A model generated the notes under the pieces. That model did no database searches, was not told where the DNA came from, and saw nothing but the letters and a program-made list of their open reading frames with translations. Below are positions 29,174 through 37,710 of a stretch of DNA of 64,000 nt, in pieces; the stretch's first letter is position 1, and each line of letters begins with the position of its first letter. The DNA lies in contig CAVWOV010000019.1 of assembly GCA_963756715.1 (NCBI GenBank), forward strand, positions 372,001 through 436,000, written 5' to 3'. Origin of the DNA: VAZQ01 sp963756715 (GTDB lineage: Bacteria > Pseudomonadota > Alphaproteobacteria > Rhizobiales > Xanthobacteraceae). The position numbers were made by a program, and so were the translations under genes.

Positions 29174-30628
29174 CTACTCCGCGGGCCGTGGGGACGCATC
29201 GGGCGGCGCCGAGTCCGATGCCGCCGCGGCTGCGGCCGATTTGCGCCGTTCCCGCCATTCCGAATGCAGATGCTGAATCGTGCCAACAACGCCGCGCGGC
29301 AGCAGCAGCGTCACCACGACGAACAGTCCACCGAGCGCGAACAGCCAGTAGGACGCCAGCGTAACCGTTTCGTACGGCGTAACGAAAAAGCCGAACAACA
29401 GCGCGCCGAAGATCGCGCCGAGCGGCCACGAATGCCAGCTCATGCCCATGGCGACAAGCAGAAATACGCCCGCCAGCAGAAATGCGCCATTCTCGGTCCC
29501 GGCCCAAGCCGCAAGCAAAAACACGGCGGGGATCGCGAGCACAACCCCTGCACCGATTCCAATCAGGACTTGTCGCTGCCGCCATGCGATGGCGGCAGCC
29601 ACCGCAAGCGAGATAACGCCGAACACCCAATACGGCACCAGCGTTCCCGAGGTGAAGAAGGTCTTGCCGTAGTTCACGAGGACCGCACCGATCACCGCGC
29701 CGGTCAGCGTGCCACGGCCGCCGACCGCCACCCAGATGACTGCCTCGATCGAGTTCGCGGGAGAAAACTCGCTCGGATTGATGATGCCGACTTGCGGTAC
29801 GTAGAGCGCGCCGGCCACGCCCGCCATGCAGGCCGACAGCGTGAACACGAACAGCTTGTAGGCCTCCACCCGGTAGCCGAGAAAGCGGGTGCGGGCCTCG
29901 GCATCGCGGATCGCGACCAGGACCTTGCCAAACTTCGAACTGACGATGACCCGGCAGATGAAAAAGCCGAGCATCAGCACGAGCACAGTCGCCGCGAACA
30001 GCGCTGCACGCGTCCCGGGCGCCTGCACGTTGAAGCCGAGGATGTCCTTGAAATCGGTAAGCCCGTTGTTGCCGCCGAAGCCCAGATTGTTACGGAAAAA
30101 TCCGAGCATCAGCGCAAACGTCAGCGCCTGCGTGATGATGGACAGATAGACTCCCGTCACGCGACTTCTAAATGCGAACCAGCCGAACACGAAGGCAAGT
30201 GCCCCCGGCACCAGCATCACCATCAGCAGCGCGTAGGGGAAATACTGAAAGCCGTACCAATAAACCGGAAGCTCCGGCCAGTTCAGGAACACCATGAAGT
30301 CGGGCAGGATCGGATTGGCATAGACACCGCGGGTGCCGATTTGCCGCATCAGGTACATGCCCATCGCGTAGCCGCCGAGCGCGAAGAACGCGCCGTGGCC
30401 AAGAGACAGAATGCCGCAATAGCCCCAGATCAAATCGATCGAGAGCGCCAGGATGGCGAAGCAGAGATACTTGCCGAACAGCGCCACATAATATGCCGGC
30501 AGATGAAACGGCGAGGACACCGGCACCGCAAGATTGAGGACCGGCACGAGTACCGCGATCGCCGCCAGGACGATGAGGAAGACAACCGACGCGCGGTCGA
30601 GTGAGCGCAGGATCGGGCCGCCGATCAT
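29174..30628 (-). CDS. urtC: Urea ABC transporter permease UrtC with extra membrane segment
   Basis: A 484-residue LivM-type permease, about 90-100 residues longer than usual UrtC. The normal core is recognisable: D-L-I-W-G-Y-C-G-I-L-S-L-G-H-G at residues 65-79 and W-V-A-V-G-G-R-G-T-L-T-G near 300-310. After N-Y-G-K-T-F-F-T-S, residues about 330-418 add several hydrophobic helices before the usual ending Y-W-L-F-A-L-G-G-L-F-V-V-V-T-L-L-L-P-R-G. A charged, alanine-rich tail closes the protein. Its start overlaps the urtB stop by 4 bases. The inserted part could be extra transmembrane helices; no frameshift explains it. Confidence 0.88.
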   Translation of the reverse strand: MIGGPILRSLDRASVVFLIVLAAIAVLVPVLNLAVPVSSPFHLPAYYVALFGKYLCFAILALSIDLIWGYCGILSLGHGAFFALGGYAMGMYLMRQIGTRGVYANPILPDFMVFLNWPELPVYWYGFQYFPYALLMVMLVPGALAFVFGWFAFRSRVTGVYLSIITQALTFALMLGFFRNNLGFGGNNGLTDFKDILGFNVQAPGTRAALFAATVLVLMLGFFICRVIVSSKFGKVLVAIRDAEARTRFLGYRVEAYKLFVFTLSACMAGVAGALYVPQVGIINPSEFSPANSIEAVIWVAVGGRGTLTGAVIGAVLVNYGKTFFTSGTLVPYWVFGVISLAVAAAIAWRQRQVLIGIGAGVVLAIPAVFLLAAWAGTENGAFLLAGVFLLVAMGMSWHSWPLGAIFGALLFGFFVTPYETVTLASYWLFALGGLFVVVTLLLPRGVVGTIQHLHSEWRERRKSAAAAAASDSAPPDASPRPAE

Positions 30629-32238
30629 GCCTCCACCGCCCGGCCCTTGAGAGCGAACAGCCCCCGCGGACGCTTCTGGATAAACAGGATGATCAGGACC
30701 AGGATGGCGATCTTCGCCAGCACCGCGCCGGCGTAAGGCTCAAGGAACTTGTTAGCGATGCCGAGCGTGAAGGCACCGACCAGCGTACCCCACAGATTCC
30801 CCACGCCGCCGAACACCACCACCATGAACGAATCGATGATGTAGCCCTGGCCGAGATTGGGGCTGACGTTGTCGATCTGCGACAGTGCGACGCCGGCGAG
30901 GCCCGCGATGCCGGAGCCCAGGCCAAAGGTCAGCGCGTCGATACGCGCAGTGCGGATGCCCATGGAGGCGGCCATCGCGCGGTTCTGCGTGACGGCGCGC
31001 ATTTCGAGCCCGAGCCGGGTGAACCGCAGCAGCGCCAGCAGACCGGCGAAGATCAGAAGCGTGAAAACGATGATCCACATGCGGTTGTACGTAATGGTGA
31101 TGTGGCCGACATCGAACGAGCCGCTCATCCATGACGGATTGCCGACATCCTTGTTGGTGGGGCCGAACGCGGTGCGCACCGCCTGCTGCAGGATCAGCGA
31201 CAGGCCCCAGGTGGCGAGCAGGGTCTCCAACGGCCGGCCATAGAGAAAGCGGATGATGCCGCGCTCGATCAGGATGCCGACAAAGCCCGCGACCACGAAC
31301 GCCAGCGGAATGGCGATTGCCAGCGAATAGTCGAACAGCGCCGGGTTGTGGGCGCGAATGATTTCCTGGACGACAAAGGTCGTATAGGCGCCCAGCATGA
31401 CCATCTCGCCATGCGCCATGTTGATCACGCCCATCACGCCGAACGTGATGGCAAGGCCGATCGCAGCCAACAGCAGAACGGAGCCGAGCGAGAGCCCGTA
31501 CCAGGTGTTCTGCAACGCAGTCCATAACGCGAGACTGTTCTGGATCGACGTGATGGCGTCGGCGGCGGCTTTCTTCACCGTCTCCGGTGCGTTCGCCGGC
31601 AGGCCGCTGAGCGCGGCGAGCGCGTCCTGGTCGCCGCGCTCGCGAATTACCGCGATCGCCTCAAGCTTGTCGTTCTCGGAGGAACTGTCGAGGTGAAGTA
31701 CGACCGCGGCTCGCGCCTCCCTCAGCACCTGCTTGATGTGCGGGTCCTTCTCGTTGGCGAGCGCCAAGTCGAGCGCCGCCAGCGCGTTCGGATCCCGGGA
31801 TTTGAACACCGCCTGCGCGGCTTCGAGACGTTTGGCCGGATCGGGCGATATCAGCGTCAGGCTGCCGAGCGAGGCCGCGACCAGTCCGCGCAGACGGTTG
31901 TTGAGCCGCACCGGCGAGAGATCGGCGGGCGGAGCGCCGGTCACCGGCTGTCCGGTTGCGGCGTCGAACAGCTTGTCCGCTTCATCCTTGTAGAACACGC
32001 CTTTGCTGGCGGCGCTGAAGTACAGCCGCCCATCCTGCAGGGCCTTGATCACGGTCTGGGCCAGCGGGTTGCCGCTGCGCGCCACACCGTTGATGCCTTC
32101 GGTGGTGTCGGTGAAACTATCGGTGGCGAAGTGAGCGAGCGCGTCCTCGTAAGGCCCGGCCCGCGCCGTCGACAGCAATGCTGCCAGCAAGCCGATCGCC
32201 CAGACGAGCGCCAGGCAGCGTTCGCGAAAAACCCGCAT
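30625..32238 (-). CDS. urtB: Urea ABC transporter permease UrtB
   Basis: A 537-residue permease. A signal-like hydrophobic start (M-R-V-F-R-E-R-C-L-A-L-V-W) precedes a soluble helical domain of about 220 residues, with HEAT-like A-L-D-L-A-L-A-N-E-K-D-P. This is the long N-terminal extension known from UrtB. The membrane LivH-type core follows, with G-V-I-N-M-A-H-G-E-M-V-M-L-G-A-Y and F-G-G-V-G-N-L-W-G-T-L-V-G. I start at the ATG with the hydrophobic leader rather than an in-frame ATG 28 codons earlier. It overlaps urtC by 4 bases. Confidence 0.92.
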   Translation of the reverse strand: MRVFRERCLALVWAIGLLAALLSTARAGPYEDALAHFATDSFTDTTEGINGVARSGNPLAQTVIKALQDGRLYFSAASKGVFYKDEADKLFDAATGQPVTGAPPADLSPVRLNNRLRGLVAASLGSLTLISPDPAKRLEAAQAVFKSRDPNALAALDLALANEKDPHIKQVLREARAAVVLHLDSSSENDKLEAIAVIRERGDQDALAALSGLPANAPETVKKAAADAITSIQNSLALWTALQNTWYGLSLGSVLLLAAIGLAITFGVMGVINMAHGEMVMLGAYTTFVVQEIIRAHNPALFDYSLAIAIPLAFVVAGFVGILIERGIIRFLYGRPLETLLATWGLSLILQQAVRTAFGPTNKDVGNPSWMSGSFDVGHITITYNRMWIIVFTLLIFAGLLALLRFTRLGLEMRAVTQNRAMAASMGIRTARIDALTFGLGSGIAGLAGVALSQIDNVSPNLGQGYIIDSFMVVVFGGVGNLWGTLVGAFTLGIANKFLEPYAGAVLAKIAILVLIILFIQKRPRGLFALKGRAVEA

Positions 32239-32305
32239 CCCCTCGGTCCCGACATTGCGCGGGAGGCGGCTCGTCGCCGCCCCCCGATCGATCATGATAA
32301 AGCGG

Positions 32306-33625
32306 TTACGACGCGCCGCCACACTTCTTCGTCGTCTTGTTGTAGTTGCCGCACTTCAACGTGACCCAGTCCGCCTCCAGGTCCTTCGAACCCGGCAGAT
32401 AATCGGACCACGCGTCGCCCGGAACCAGACCCGGCGTCTTCCACACCACGTCGAACTGCCCATCCCCGCGCACCTCGCCGATGAAGACCGGCTTGGTGAT
32501 GTGATGATTGGGCAGCATCTTCGACATGCCGCCGGTGAGGTTCGGGGCCTCGATGCCTGGAAGCGCCGCAATCACCTTGTCCGGATCGGTCGACTTGGCT
32601 TTCTCGACCGCTTTGACCCACATCGCAAAGCCGATGACGTGCGCCTCCATCGGATCGTTGGTGACGCGCTTCGGATTCTTGGTGAAGGCCTGCCAGTTCT
32701 TGATGAACTGGGCATTCACCGGCGCCTTGTCGGACATGAAGTAGTTCCAGGCGGCGAGATGGCCGACCAGCGGCTTGGTGTCGAGACCGGCGAGTTCTTC
32801 TTCGCCGACCGAGAACGCCACGACCGGAATATCCGTCGCCTTGACGCCGGCGTTACCGAGCTCCTTGTAGAACGGCACGTTGGCGTCGCCGTTGATGGTC
32901 GACACGACCGCGGTCTTCTTGCCGGCCGAGCCGAACTTCTTGATGTCAGAAACGATGGTCTGCCAGTCGGAGTGCCCGAACGGCGTGTAGTTGATCATGA
33001 TGTCGGAGTCGGCGACGCCCTTCTGCTTGAGATAGGCCTCAAGAATCTTGTTGGTGGTGCGCGGATAGACATAATCGGTGCCTGCCAGCACCCAGCGCTT
33101 CACCTCGCCGCCGTCCTTCGACATCAGGTAGTCGACGGCAGGGATCGCCTGCTGGTTAGGCGCGGCGCCGGTGTAGAACACGTTGCGCTCGCTTTCCTCG
33201 CCCTCGTACTGCACCGGATAGAACAGGATGCTGTTGAGCTCCTTGAACACCGGCAGCACCGACTTGCGAGATACCGAGGTCCAGCAGCCGAACACCGCGG
33301 CGACCTTGTCCTTGCTGATGAGTTCGCGCGCCTTTTCGGCAAACAGCGGCCAGTTCGAGGCCGGATCGACGACGACCGCCTCGAGCTTCTTGCCGAGCAG
33401 TCCGCCCTTCTTGTTCTGCTCCTCGATCAGCATCAGCATGACGTCCTTCAGCGTGGTTTCGCTGATCGCCATGGTGCCGGAGAGCGAATGCAGGATGCCA
33501 ACTTTGATCGTGTCTTGGGCCTTGGCGGGCAATGTCGCGGCAAGACCGAGCGCTAGTCCCGCCGTGACGGCGAGCAATCGGCGTGTAATCGGTCGACCGG
33601 CGACCGCGCCTGTGGGTGTGAGCAT
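32306..33625 (-). CDS. urtA: Urea ABC transporter substrate-binding protein UrtA
   Basis: A 439-residue periplasmic urea receptor. The leader carries two arginines then a hydrophobic run ending A-K-A-Q. The mature part starts D-T-I-K-V-G-I-L-H-S-L-S-G-T-M-A-I-S-E, the standard UrtA signature, and also has F-G-C-W-T-S-V-S-R-K-S-V-L-P-V-F. AGAAGGA precedes the ATG chosen here; an upstream in-frame ATG gives an unlikely leader. It is the first gene of the urea block, about 80 bases downstream of a sigma-54 promoter. Confidence 0.93.
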   Translation of the reverse strand: MLTPTGAVAGRPITRRLLAVTAGLALGLAATLPAKAQDTIKVGILHSLSGTMAISETTLKDVMLMLIEEQNKKGGLLGKKLEAVVVDPASNWPLFAEKARELISKDKVAAVFGCWTSVSRKSVLPVFKELNSILFYPVQYEGEESERNVFYTGAAPNQQAIPAVDYLMSKDGGEVKRWVLAGTDYVYPRTTNKILEAYLKQKGVADSDIMINYTPFGHSDWQTIVSDIKKFGSAGKKTAVVSTINGDANVPFYKELGNAGVKATDIPVVAFSVGEEELAGLDTKPLVGHLAAWNYFMSDKAPVNAQFIKNWQAFTKNPKRVTNDPMEAHVIGFAMWVKAVEKAKSTDPDKVIAALPGIEAPNLTGGMSKMLPNHHITKPVFIGEVRGDGQFDVVWKTPGLVPGDAWSDYLPGSKDLEADWVTLKCGNYNKTTKKCGGAS

Positions 33626-33705
33626 CGCGTTGTCCTTCTGTTGACGAGCGCGAATGGCCCGGCGCTTGTCGGCAACCCCGGCGGCCGTTCGCGGCTGAGG
33701 GAATC

Positions 33706-33720
33706 GCAAGGGGCGTGCCA
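33706..33720 (-). promoter_or_regulatory. Sigma-54 (-24/-12) promoter of the urt-ure block
   Basis: Read on the minus strand, TGGCACG-N4-TTGC matches the sigma-54 consensus with the standard spacing. Transcription would start about 70 bases before urtA. Urea uptake and urease genes are classic NtrC/sigma-54 targets under nitrogen limitation, so the position and orientation fit. The remaining intergenic DNA to 33962 holds no gene that I can support; no NtrC binding site was established. Confidence 0.75.
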
Positions 33721-33962
33721 AGCTGCTGAAAGCCGGCAAGCCATTGCGCTTTCGGCGCGATTCGGACTTCTTCCGCCCATCCAGGAGCGCATCCGAGCGT
33801 CGATTGACTAGAAATTGGGCGAATTGATTAAACGTTAATCAGACAAGTCGCCCGCAATGCCACCAAGTTCGGCTGAAAGATTACCTGCGCATAAACGATT
33901 GACTCATCGGGCGATTGATTGGTCGCCATGCCGAACGGCCAGGACCGCGAAGCCGTGCGGCA

Positions 33963-35555
33963 TTAACGCCGCGGCGGTTTGGCGGCGAACTCGGAGCCGC
34001 GAACGCACATGCGCCCGCGCGGATCCTGCCACAGCCGTTCGGCCGCATGCAGGTGGCCAAGCGCCCGCGCGACAGTGCGGAAGTCATAGGCCGAAAAACG
34101 TTCAGCAATGTCGGTGACGTAGAGCGGCTCGGCCTTGATCAGCGCCAGGATGTCATCCGCGAGTGCCGCGACCACTGCGTCATCGCCGCCCTTCCCTTCC
34201 GCGTCAGCCTTGCCGTTGATGTAGTCGTCGATCTTGGCGCTACCGGCGTAGGCATAGGTGATGCGTTCGTAATGCTCCTTGGGGATGCCCTCCGGGATGG
34301 TCGCGTCGATGCCGACCTTGGCGCCGGTCGGCACCACGCCGAACCCCTGCGGCAGGCTCGGATCGAGGGGCTTCGCGCGCGCATTGCCGACGATCATGAC
34401 ATCCTTGTCGCCCTGCACCCGGGTGGCGATCGCCCACTCCACTTCGGTCGGATCGTTGACGTCGATGTCGTCATCGACCACGACGACGTGCTTGAGGTCC
34501 ATCACGGACAGAGCAGCAAGCAGTGCATTTTTCGCCTCGCCGGGCTGCTTCTTGATCGAGATCACCGCGTGCCAGAAGGCGCAGCCGCCCAGCGTCACAT
34601 TGATATCGTGGACCTGGATGCCGGCAGTCCTGAGAGCCTGGCGAATCGCCGCATAGCGCGTCGGCGCGGCCAGCCAGGTGTTCTCCCACGGCATGTGCAG
34701 GTTGTAATAGATGGCGTCCTTGCGCATCGAGATCGCCTTGATGCGGACCAGCGGGTTCCAATGCAGGCCGCCCATCAGCCGGGTGAATTCGCCGAACCGC
34801 CCTTCCGGATATGTCCAGCCGGTGGGCAGAATTTCGGCTTCGAGGACGATTTCGGCGTCCGCGATATACGGCACATCGATGGTCTCGCAGGGCGCGAGTT
34901 CGACGGGGACGCCCCGGATGCCACCCGCAATCGCCATTTCGTCGACGCCGAGCGGCGCCCGGTAACCCGACCCGGCGACCTCGATCGGGTGCGTGCCGAT
35001 CGAGATCGAGATCGGCAGCGGCTCCTTCCGCTCAAAGGCGCGCTGAGCGAACAGCCGCATGTTGTTTGGCGTGACGATGTCGATGCCGGTCAGATTCTTC
35101 TCTTTGACGATGAAGCGGTAGATGCCCGAGTTAATGCCAAGCTCGGGGTCGCGCGCGATCACCACACCGGCGGTGATCATCGGCCCGCCGTCGTAGATCG
35201 AGGACATCGGGATCGGCAGCTTGAAGAGGTCGACGTCGTCGCCGAGCATGACCACTTCGCGGGTCGGCGAGGTCTTGATGTGTTTGGGCGGAATCGGGCG
35301 GTCGATCCCCTGCTTGAGCTTGTCCTCGACCTCGCGGAAGGTCTCGCAGCCGAGCGCCATGATGGCCCGCTCTTTCGAGCGGATGATGCCGGAGACGACC
35401 GGCATGTCGTAGCCGATTACCTTGTGGAAATAGAGCGCAGTCTTGGCCTGGTCGACCAGCGTGGCGATATGCCGGATGTCGACCGGCTGGTGCAGATCGA
35501 CGAGCTCCCCGACTTGCCTGAGCCGATCGAGGAACTGGCGGAAATTCTCCTGCAT
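33963..35555 (-). CDS. UbiD-family prenyl-FMN-dependent decarboxylase
   Basis: A 530-residue UbiD-family enzyme distinct from the one near 12 kb. G-I-N-S-G-I-Y-R marks the prenyl-FMN/metal site, and G-R-F-G-E-F-T-R-L-M-G-G the acidic catalytic stretch. The N-terminus M-Q-E-N-F-R-Q-F-L-D-R-L-R-Q-V-G-E-L-V is typical. It stands alone on the minus strand just upstream of the urea block, separated by more than 300 bases, so it is probably a separate unit. Substrate unknown; aromatic or phenolic acids are likely. Confidence 0.86.
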   Translation of the reverse strand: MQENFRQFLDRLRQVGELVDLHQPVDIRHIATLVDQAKTALYFHKVIGYDMPVVSGIIRSKERAIMALGCETFREVEDKLKQGIDRPIPPKHIKTSPTREVVMLGDDVDLFKLPIPMSSIYDGGPMITAGVVIARDPELGINSGIYRFIVKEKNLTGIDIVTPNNMRLFAQRAFERKEPLPISISIGTHPIEVAGSGYRAPLGVDEMAIAGGIRGVPVELAPCETIDVPYIADAEIVLEAEILPTGWTYPEGRFGEFTRLMGGLHWNPLVRIKAISMRKDAIYYNLHMPWENTWLAAPTRYAAIRQALRTAGIQVHDINVTLGGCAFWHAVISIKKQPGEAKNALLAALSVMDLKHVVVVDDDIDVNDPTEVEWAIATRVQGDKDVMIVGNARAKPLDPSLPQGFGVVPTGAKVGIDATIPEGIPKEHYERITYAYAGSAKIDDYINGKADAEGKGGDDAVVAALADDILALIKAEPLYVTDIAERFSAYDFRTVARALGHLHAAERLWQDPRGRMCVRGSEFAAKPPRR

Positions 35556-35702
35556 GCGCTACCCCTGAATCGATGACGCGCCGCGCTTCGATGATCGCGG
35601 CCGGTGCGTCTCACGCATAGCCGAGCGTACAGGCAGCCGGAAGCGGTCTCACGGCGTGGGGTGAAATGCGCCGACACATGAGCGCGGACCGCGAAAATGC
35701 AA

Positions 35703-35725
35703 CGGCTGGGCATTTTGCTCGGCCG
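35703..35725 (-). terminator. Hairpin terminator after secreted protein copy 1
   Basis: Arms CGGCTGGGCA and TGCTCGGCCG form an imperfect 10-base stem with a 3-base loop, placed about 27 bases after the stop of copy 1. On the minus strand it is followed by a short T-containing stretch. It is a diverged version of the hairpins found after copies 2 and 3. Confidence 0.5.
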
Positions 35726-35751
35726 CGCAACCCAATCACCGATGGTGGTGC

Positions 35752-36043
35752 TTACCGTCGGCACGGACCCCACCAGCCGGCATAGTCCTTACCGGCCGGA
35801 GTGTTGGTGTTCCAGCACATGGTCTGTCCTCGGCCGACATTCCAGCGCGCTCCGGGTTCGCCGAGCGGCGCAAAGCCCGGCGTACAGCTGACGATGCCCC
35901 TCTCCTTCCATTGCTTGGAATTGTAGGAGCATGCTGCCGGCATACGTCACATTGTTCCAGCCGGCCTGGGCCGGCCCGGTTGCCAGCATGGTCGGGGCGG
36001 CGAGAAAGCCTGCGGCCAGCGCCGCGAGCAAGATTGGTTTCAT
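35752..36043 (-). CDS. Small secreted cysteine-containing protein, tandem copy 1 (frame break)
   Basis: No family is recognised. The start encodes a clear signal peptide (M-K-P-I-L-L-A-A-L-A-A-G-F-L-A to A-Q-A). The mature part, in a frame shifted by one base at about 35930-35940, reads A-C-S-Y-N-S-K-Q-W-K-E-R-G-I-V-S-C and ends T-M-C-W-N-T-N-T-P-A-G-K-D-Y-A-G-W-W-G-P-C-R-R, with four cysteines that could form two disulfides. Two related copies follow in tandem to the right. This copy has one break, the others have several. Confidence 0.5.
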
Positions 36044-36336
36044 GTCTTTGCCTCATGGGAAGTGCGATTTCTGGAAGGTAACCTTGTCGAGACTCAAGAT
36101 AAATCCTTGGTGTGCCACACTCGGTAACACAGGAGAGCCACAGCATTTGTCACAGAAGACGGCCCGGCCGAAAGCTTCTTCCTAGGGCTTTAAGTTTATG
36201 ATTTCAAAACGCTTTCGTCAATTTATGGATCGCAGGTTTACAGGAAATTTACCGCAGAGCGCCGCAGGACATTCCGCAAGAATTCGTCGCCGACCTAATA
36301 GCCGATCGACCTTAGTCGAGCTGACCCAAAAAGCAA

Positions 36337-36359
36337 CGGCCGGGCAACGTGCCCGGCCG
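36337..36359 (-). terminator. Hairpin terminator after secreted protein copy 2
   Basis: Perfect 10-base arms CGGCCGGGCA and TGCCCGGCCG flank a 3-base loop. On the minus strand the stem is followed by TTGCTTTTTGG, a usable T tract. It lies 34 bases past the stop of copy 2 and is nearly identical to the hairpin after copy 3. Confidence 0.75.
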
Positions 36360-36393
36360 CGCAACTGAGATCGATGAGAACTCATGCGGGTGC

Positions 36394-36701
36394 TTACCTG
36401 CACTTGCCCCAATAGCCATGATAGTCCATAGCCGCCGGCGCCGTAGGTGCTCCAGCATTCGTCAGGCTCTTGCTGACCTTCCATCTCGTGCCGGGAACGC
36501 CGATGGGTCCCAACCGGTCCGGGGCAGGAGACGATGCCTTTCTCTACCCAGTCCGTGGACTTGTAGGAGCAGTAGACTGCCGGCACATAGACCGGGCTCA
36601 CGGTCACCCGCGTCGCTGGCCTCAGCCGAGCTCGGCGACAAGGGCGGTGCGGAGCGCGAGGGCCGCAGCGACGGCAGCAACAAGATGCAAGTCTGATGCA
36701 T
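36394..36701 (-). pseudogene. Small secreted cysteine-containing protein, tandem copy 2 (several frame breaks)
   Basis: This matches copies 1 and 3 piecewise in three frames. One frame gives the hydrophobic leader (L-V-A-A-V-A-A-A-L-A-L), the next R-V-T-V-S-P-V-Y-V-P-A-V-Y-C-S-Y-K-S, then G-I-V-S-C-P, then I-G-V-P-G-T-R-W-K-V-S-K-S-L-T, E-C-W-S-T-Y and finally M-D-Y-H-G-Y-W-G-K-C-R before the stop. Either the gene is decayed or the sequence has clustered indel errors. Nucleotide similarity to copy 3 stays high through the breaks, which leaves both readings open. Confidence 0.4.
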
Positions 36702-37020
36702 TGCTGACTCTCTATCTAGCTTTGAAGGTGCGGCACCTAGCGTGCTGTCATGGCACTTCGCGACCCCGAAAGGCTCCACTGCAACCTGCGCACCGTCGAG
36801 CTGTGGTTGACCAAGACGGCGGAATTATGAGCAGATATGCCAGCAAATTTCAAGCGTAATCGTGTCCATGATAACTATTTGAAATACCGAATGATTTTCG
36901 ATTTTAATTTTATGGAAATTTACTGTTTCGACCGCTGCAGCGTAAAATTTTAAAAATTATTCAAGCCCAACCCAATAAGTCTTCAACTCAACATTGCCTT
37001 CACTTACCCTGAAAAGCAAA

Positions 37021-37042
37021 CGGCCGGGCAAATGCCCGGCCG
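37021..37042 (-). terminator. Hairpin terminator after secreted protein copy 3
   Basis: Perfect 10-base arms CGGCCGGGCA and TGCCCGGCCG with a 2-base loop lie 29 bases past the stop. The minus strand continues TTTGCTTTTC, which serves as a T tract. Confidence 0.78.
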
Positions 37043-37070
37043 CGCCACTCGCAATCAATTTCGTCGCTCG

Positions 37071-37375
37071 TCACTTCTTGCAGGGGCTCCACCAGCCTGT
37101 GATATTCCTTACCGCCGAGCGAGTTGGTGCTCCAGCATTGGTCAGGCTCCTGCTGATCTTCCAGCGCGTGCCAGGGAAGCCAATCGGCGCCCAACCCAGT
37201 CGGGCAAGAGACGATGCCCTTCTGTATCCCATTCCTTGGATTTGTACGAGCAGTAGACCGCCGGGACGTAATAGGGGCTCACGGTCACCCGCGTGCCGGC
37301 CTGGGCCGAGGTCGTCAACGACGTCGGAAGCGCGATGGCAGCCGCGACCGCGGCAAGAGCTGCAAGTTTATACAT
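37071..37375 (-). pseudogene. Small secreted cysteine-containing protein, tandem copy 3 (several frame breaks)
   Basis: The start is good: AGAGGGAA precedes the ATG, and the leader M-Y-K-L-A-A-L-A-A-V-A-A-A-I-A-L-P ends S-A-Q-A. It continues R-V-T-V-S-P-Y-Y-V-P-A-V-Y-C-S-Y-K-S-K-E-W, then the frame shifts to G-I-V-S-C-P-T-G, again to I-G-F-P-G-T-R-W-K-I-S-R-S-L-T, to Q-C-W-S-T-N, and finally to I-T-G-W-W-S-P-C-K-K before the stop. Combined with copies 1 and 2 it defines a common protein of about 100 residues with four mature cysteines. The family is unknown to me. Confidence 0.45.
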
Positions 37376-37710
37376 GCTGAGTTCCCTCTTTGAGGGTGGC
37401 ATCCTTGTTGCGATGGCACATCGTCGACCTCGAAATACCAACTGCAACCTGCGCACCTTCGAGTTGTGGCGACAAGGCGGCAGAATAAAAGCAAGATAAA
37501 GAAGTTACAAGAAAATTATCTCTTCGAACTCATGGATTTATATGGATCTTTGAACCCCGAGCAAAAATATTCGCCGCTCGCAAGGCGAATTTTCTGTTTG
37601 CATCCCGTGTGGGAAATCGACGCCACTCCGGCTATGAGAAGTGCCGCCGACCGCTTCTCCGCCCGCGCCCTCTCAGAAGAACAGGATCAATCAGCGTGAG
37701 CCTAAAGACC

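Noticed and set aside
32255..35576. Two plus-strand open frames opposite urtA and the second UbiD gene
   Set aside because: Both are antisense shadows of well-recognised proteins and lack ribosome binding sites and family features.
36850..37000. AT-rich stretch as a replication origin or mobile element edge
   Set aside because: It lacks DnaA-box arrays or inverted ends and is explained as promoter region of array copy 2 and spacer DNA.
37466..37699. 77-codon open frame before the MDR oxidoreductase
   Set aside because: No convincing start signal; it runs into the oxidoreductase 5' region and its composition tracks the AT-rich DNA. It may still be a small gene, but I cannot support it.
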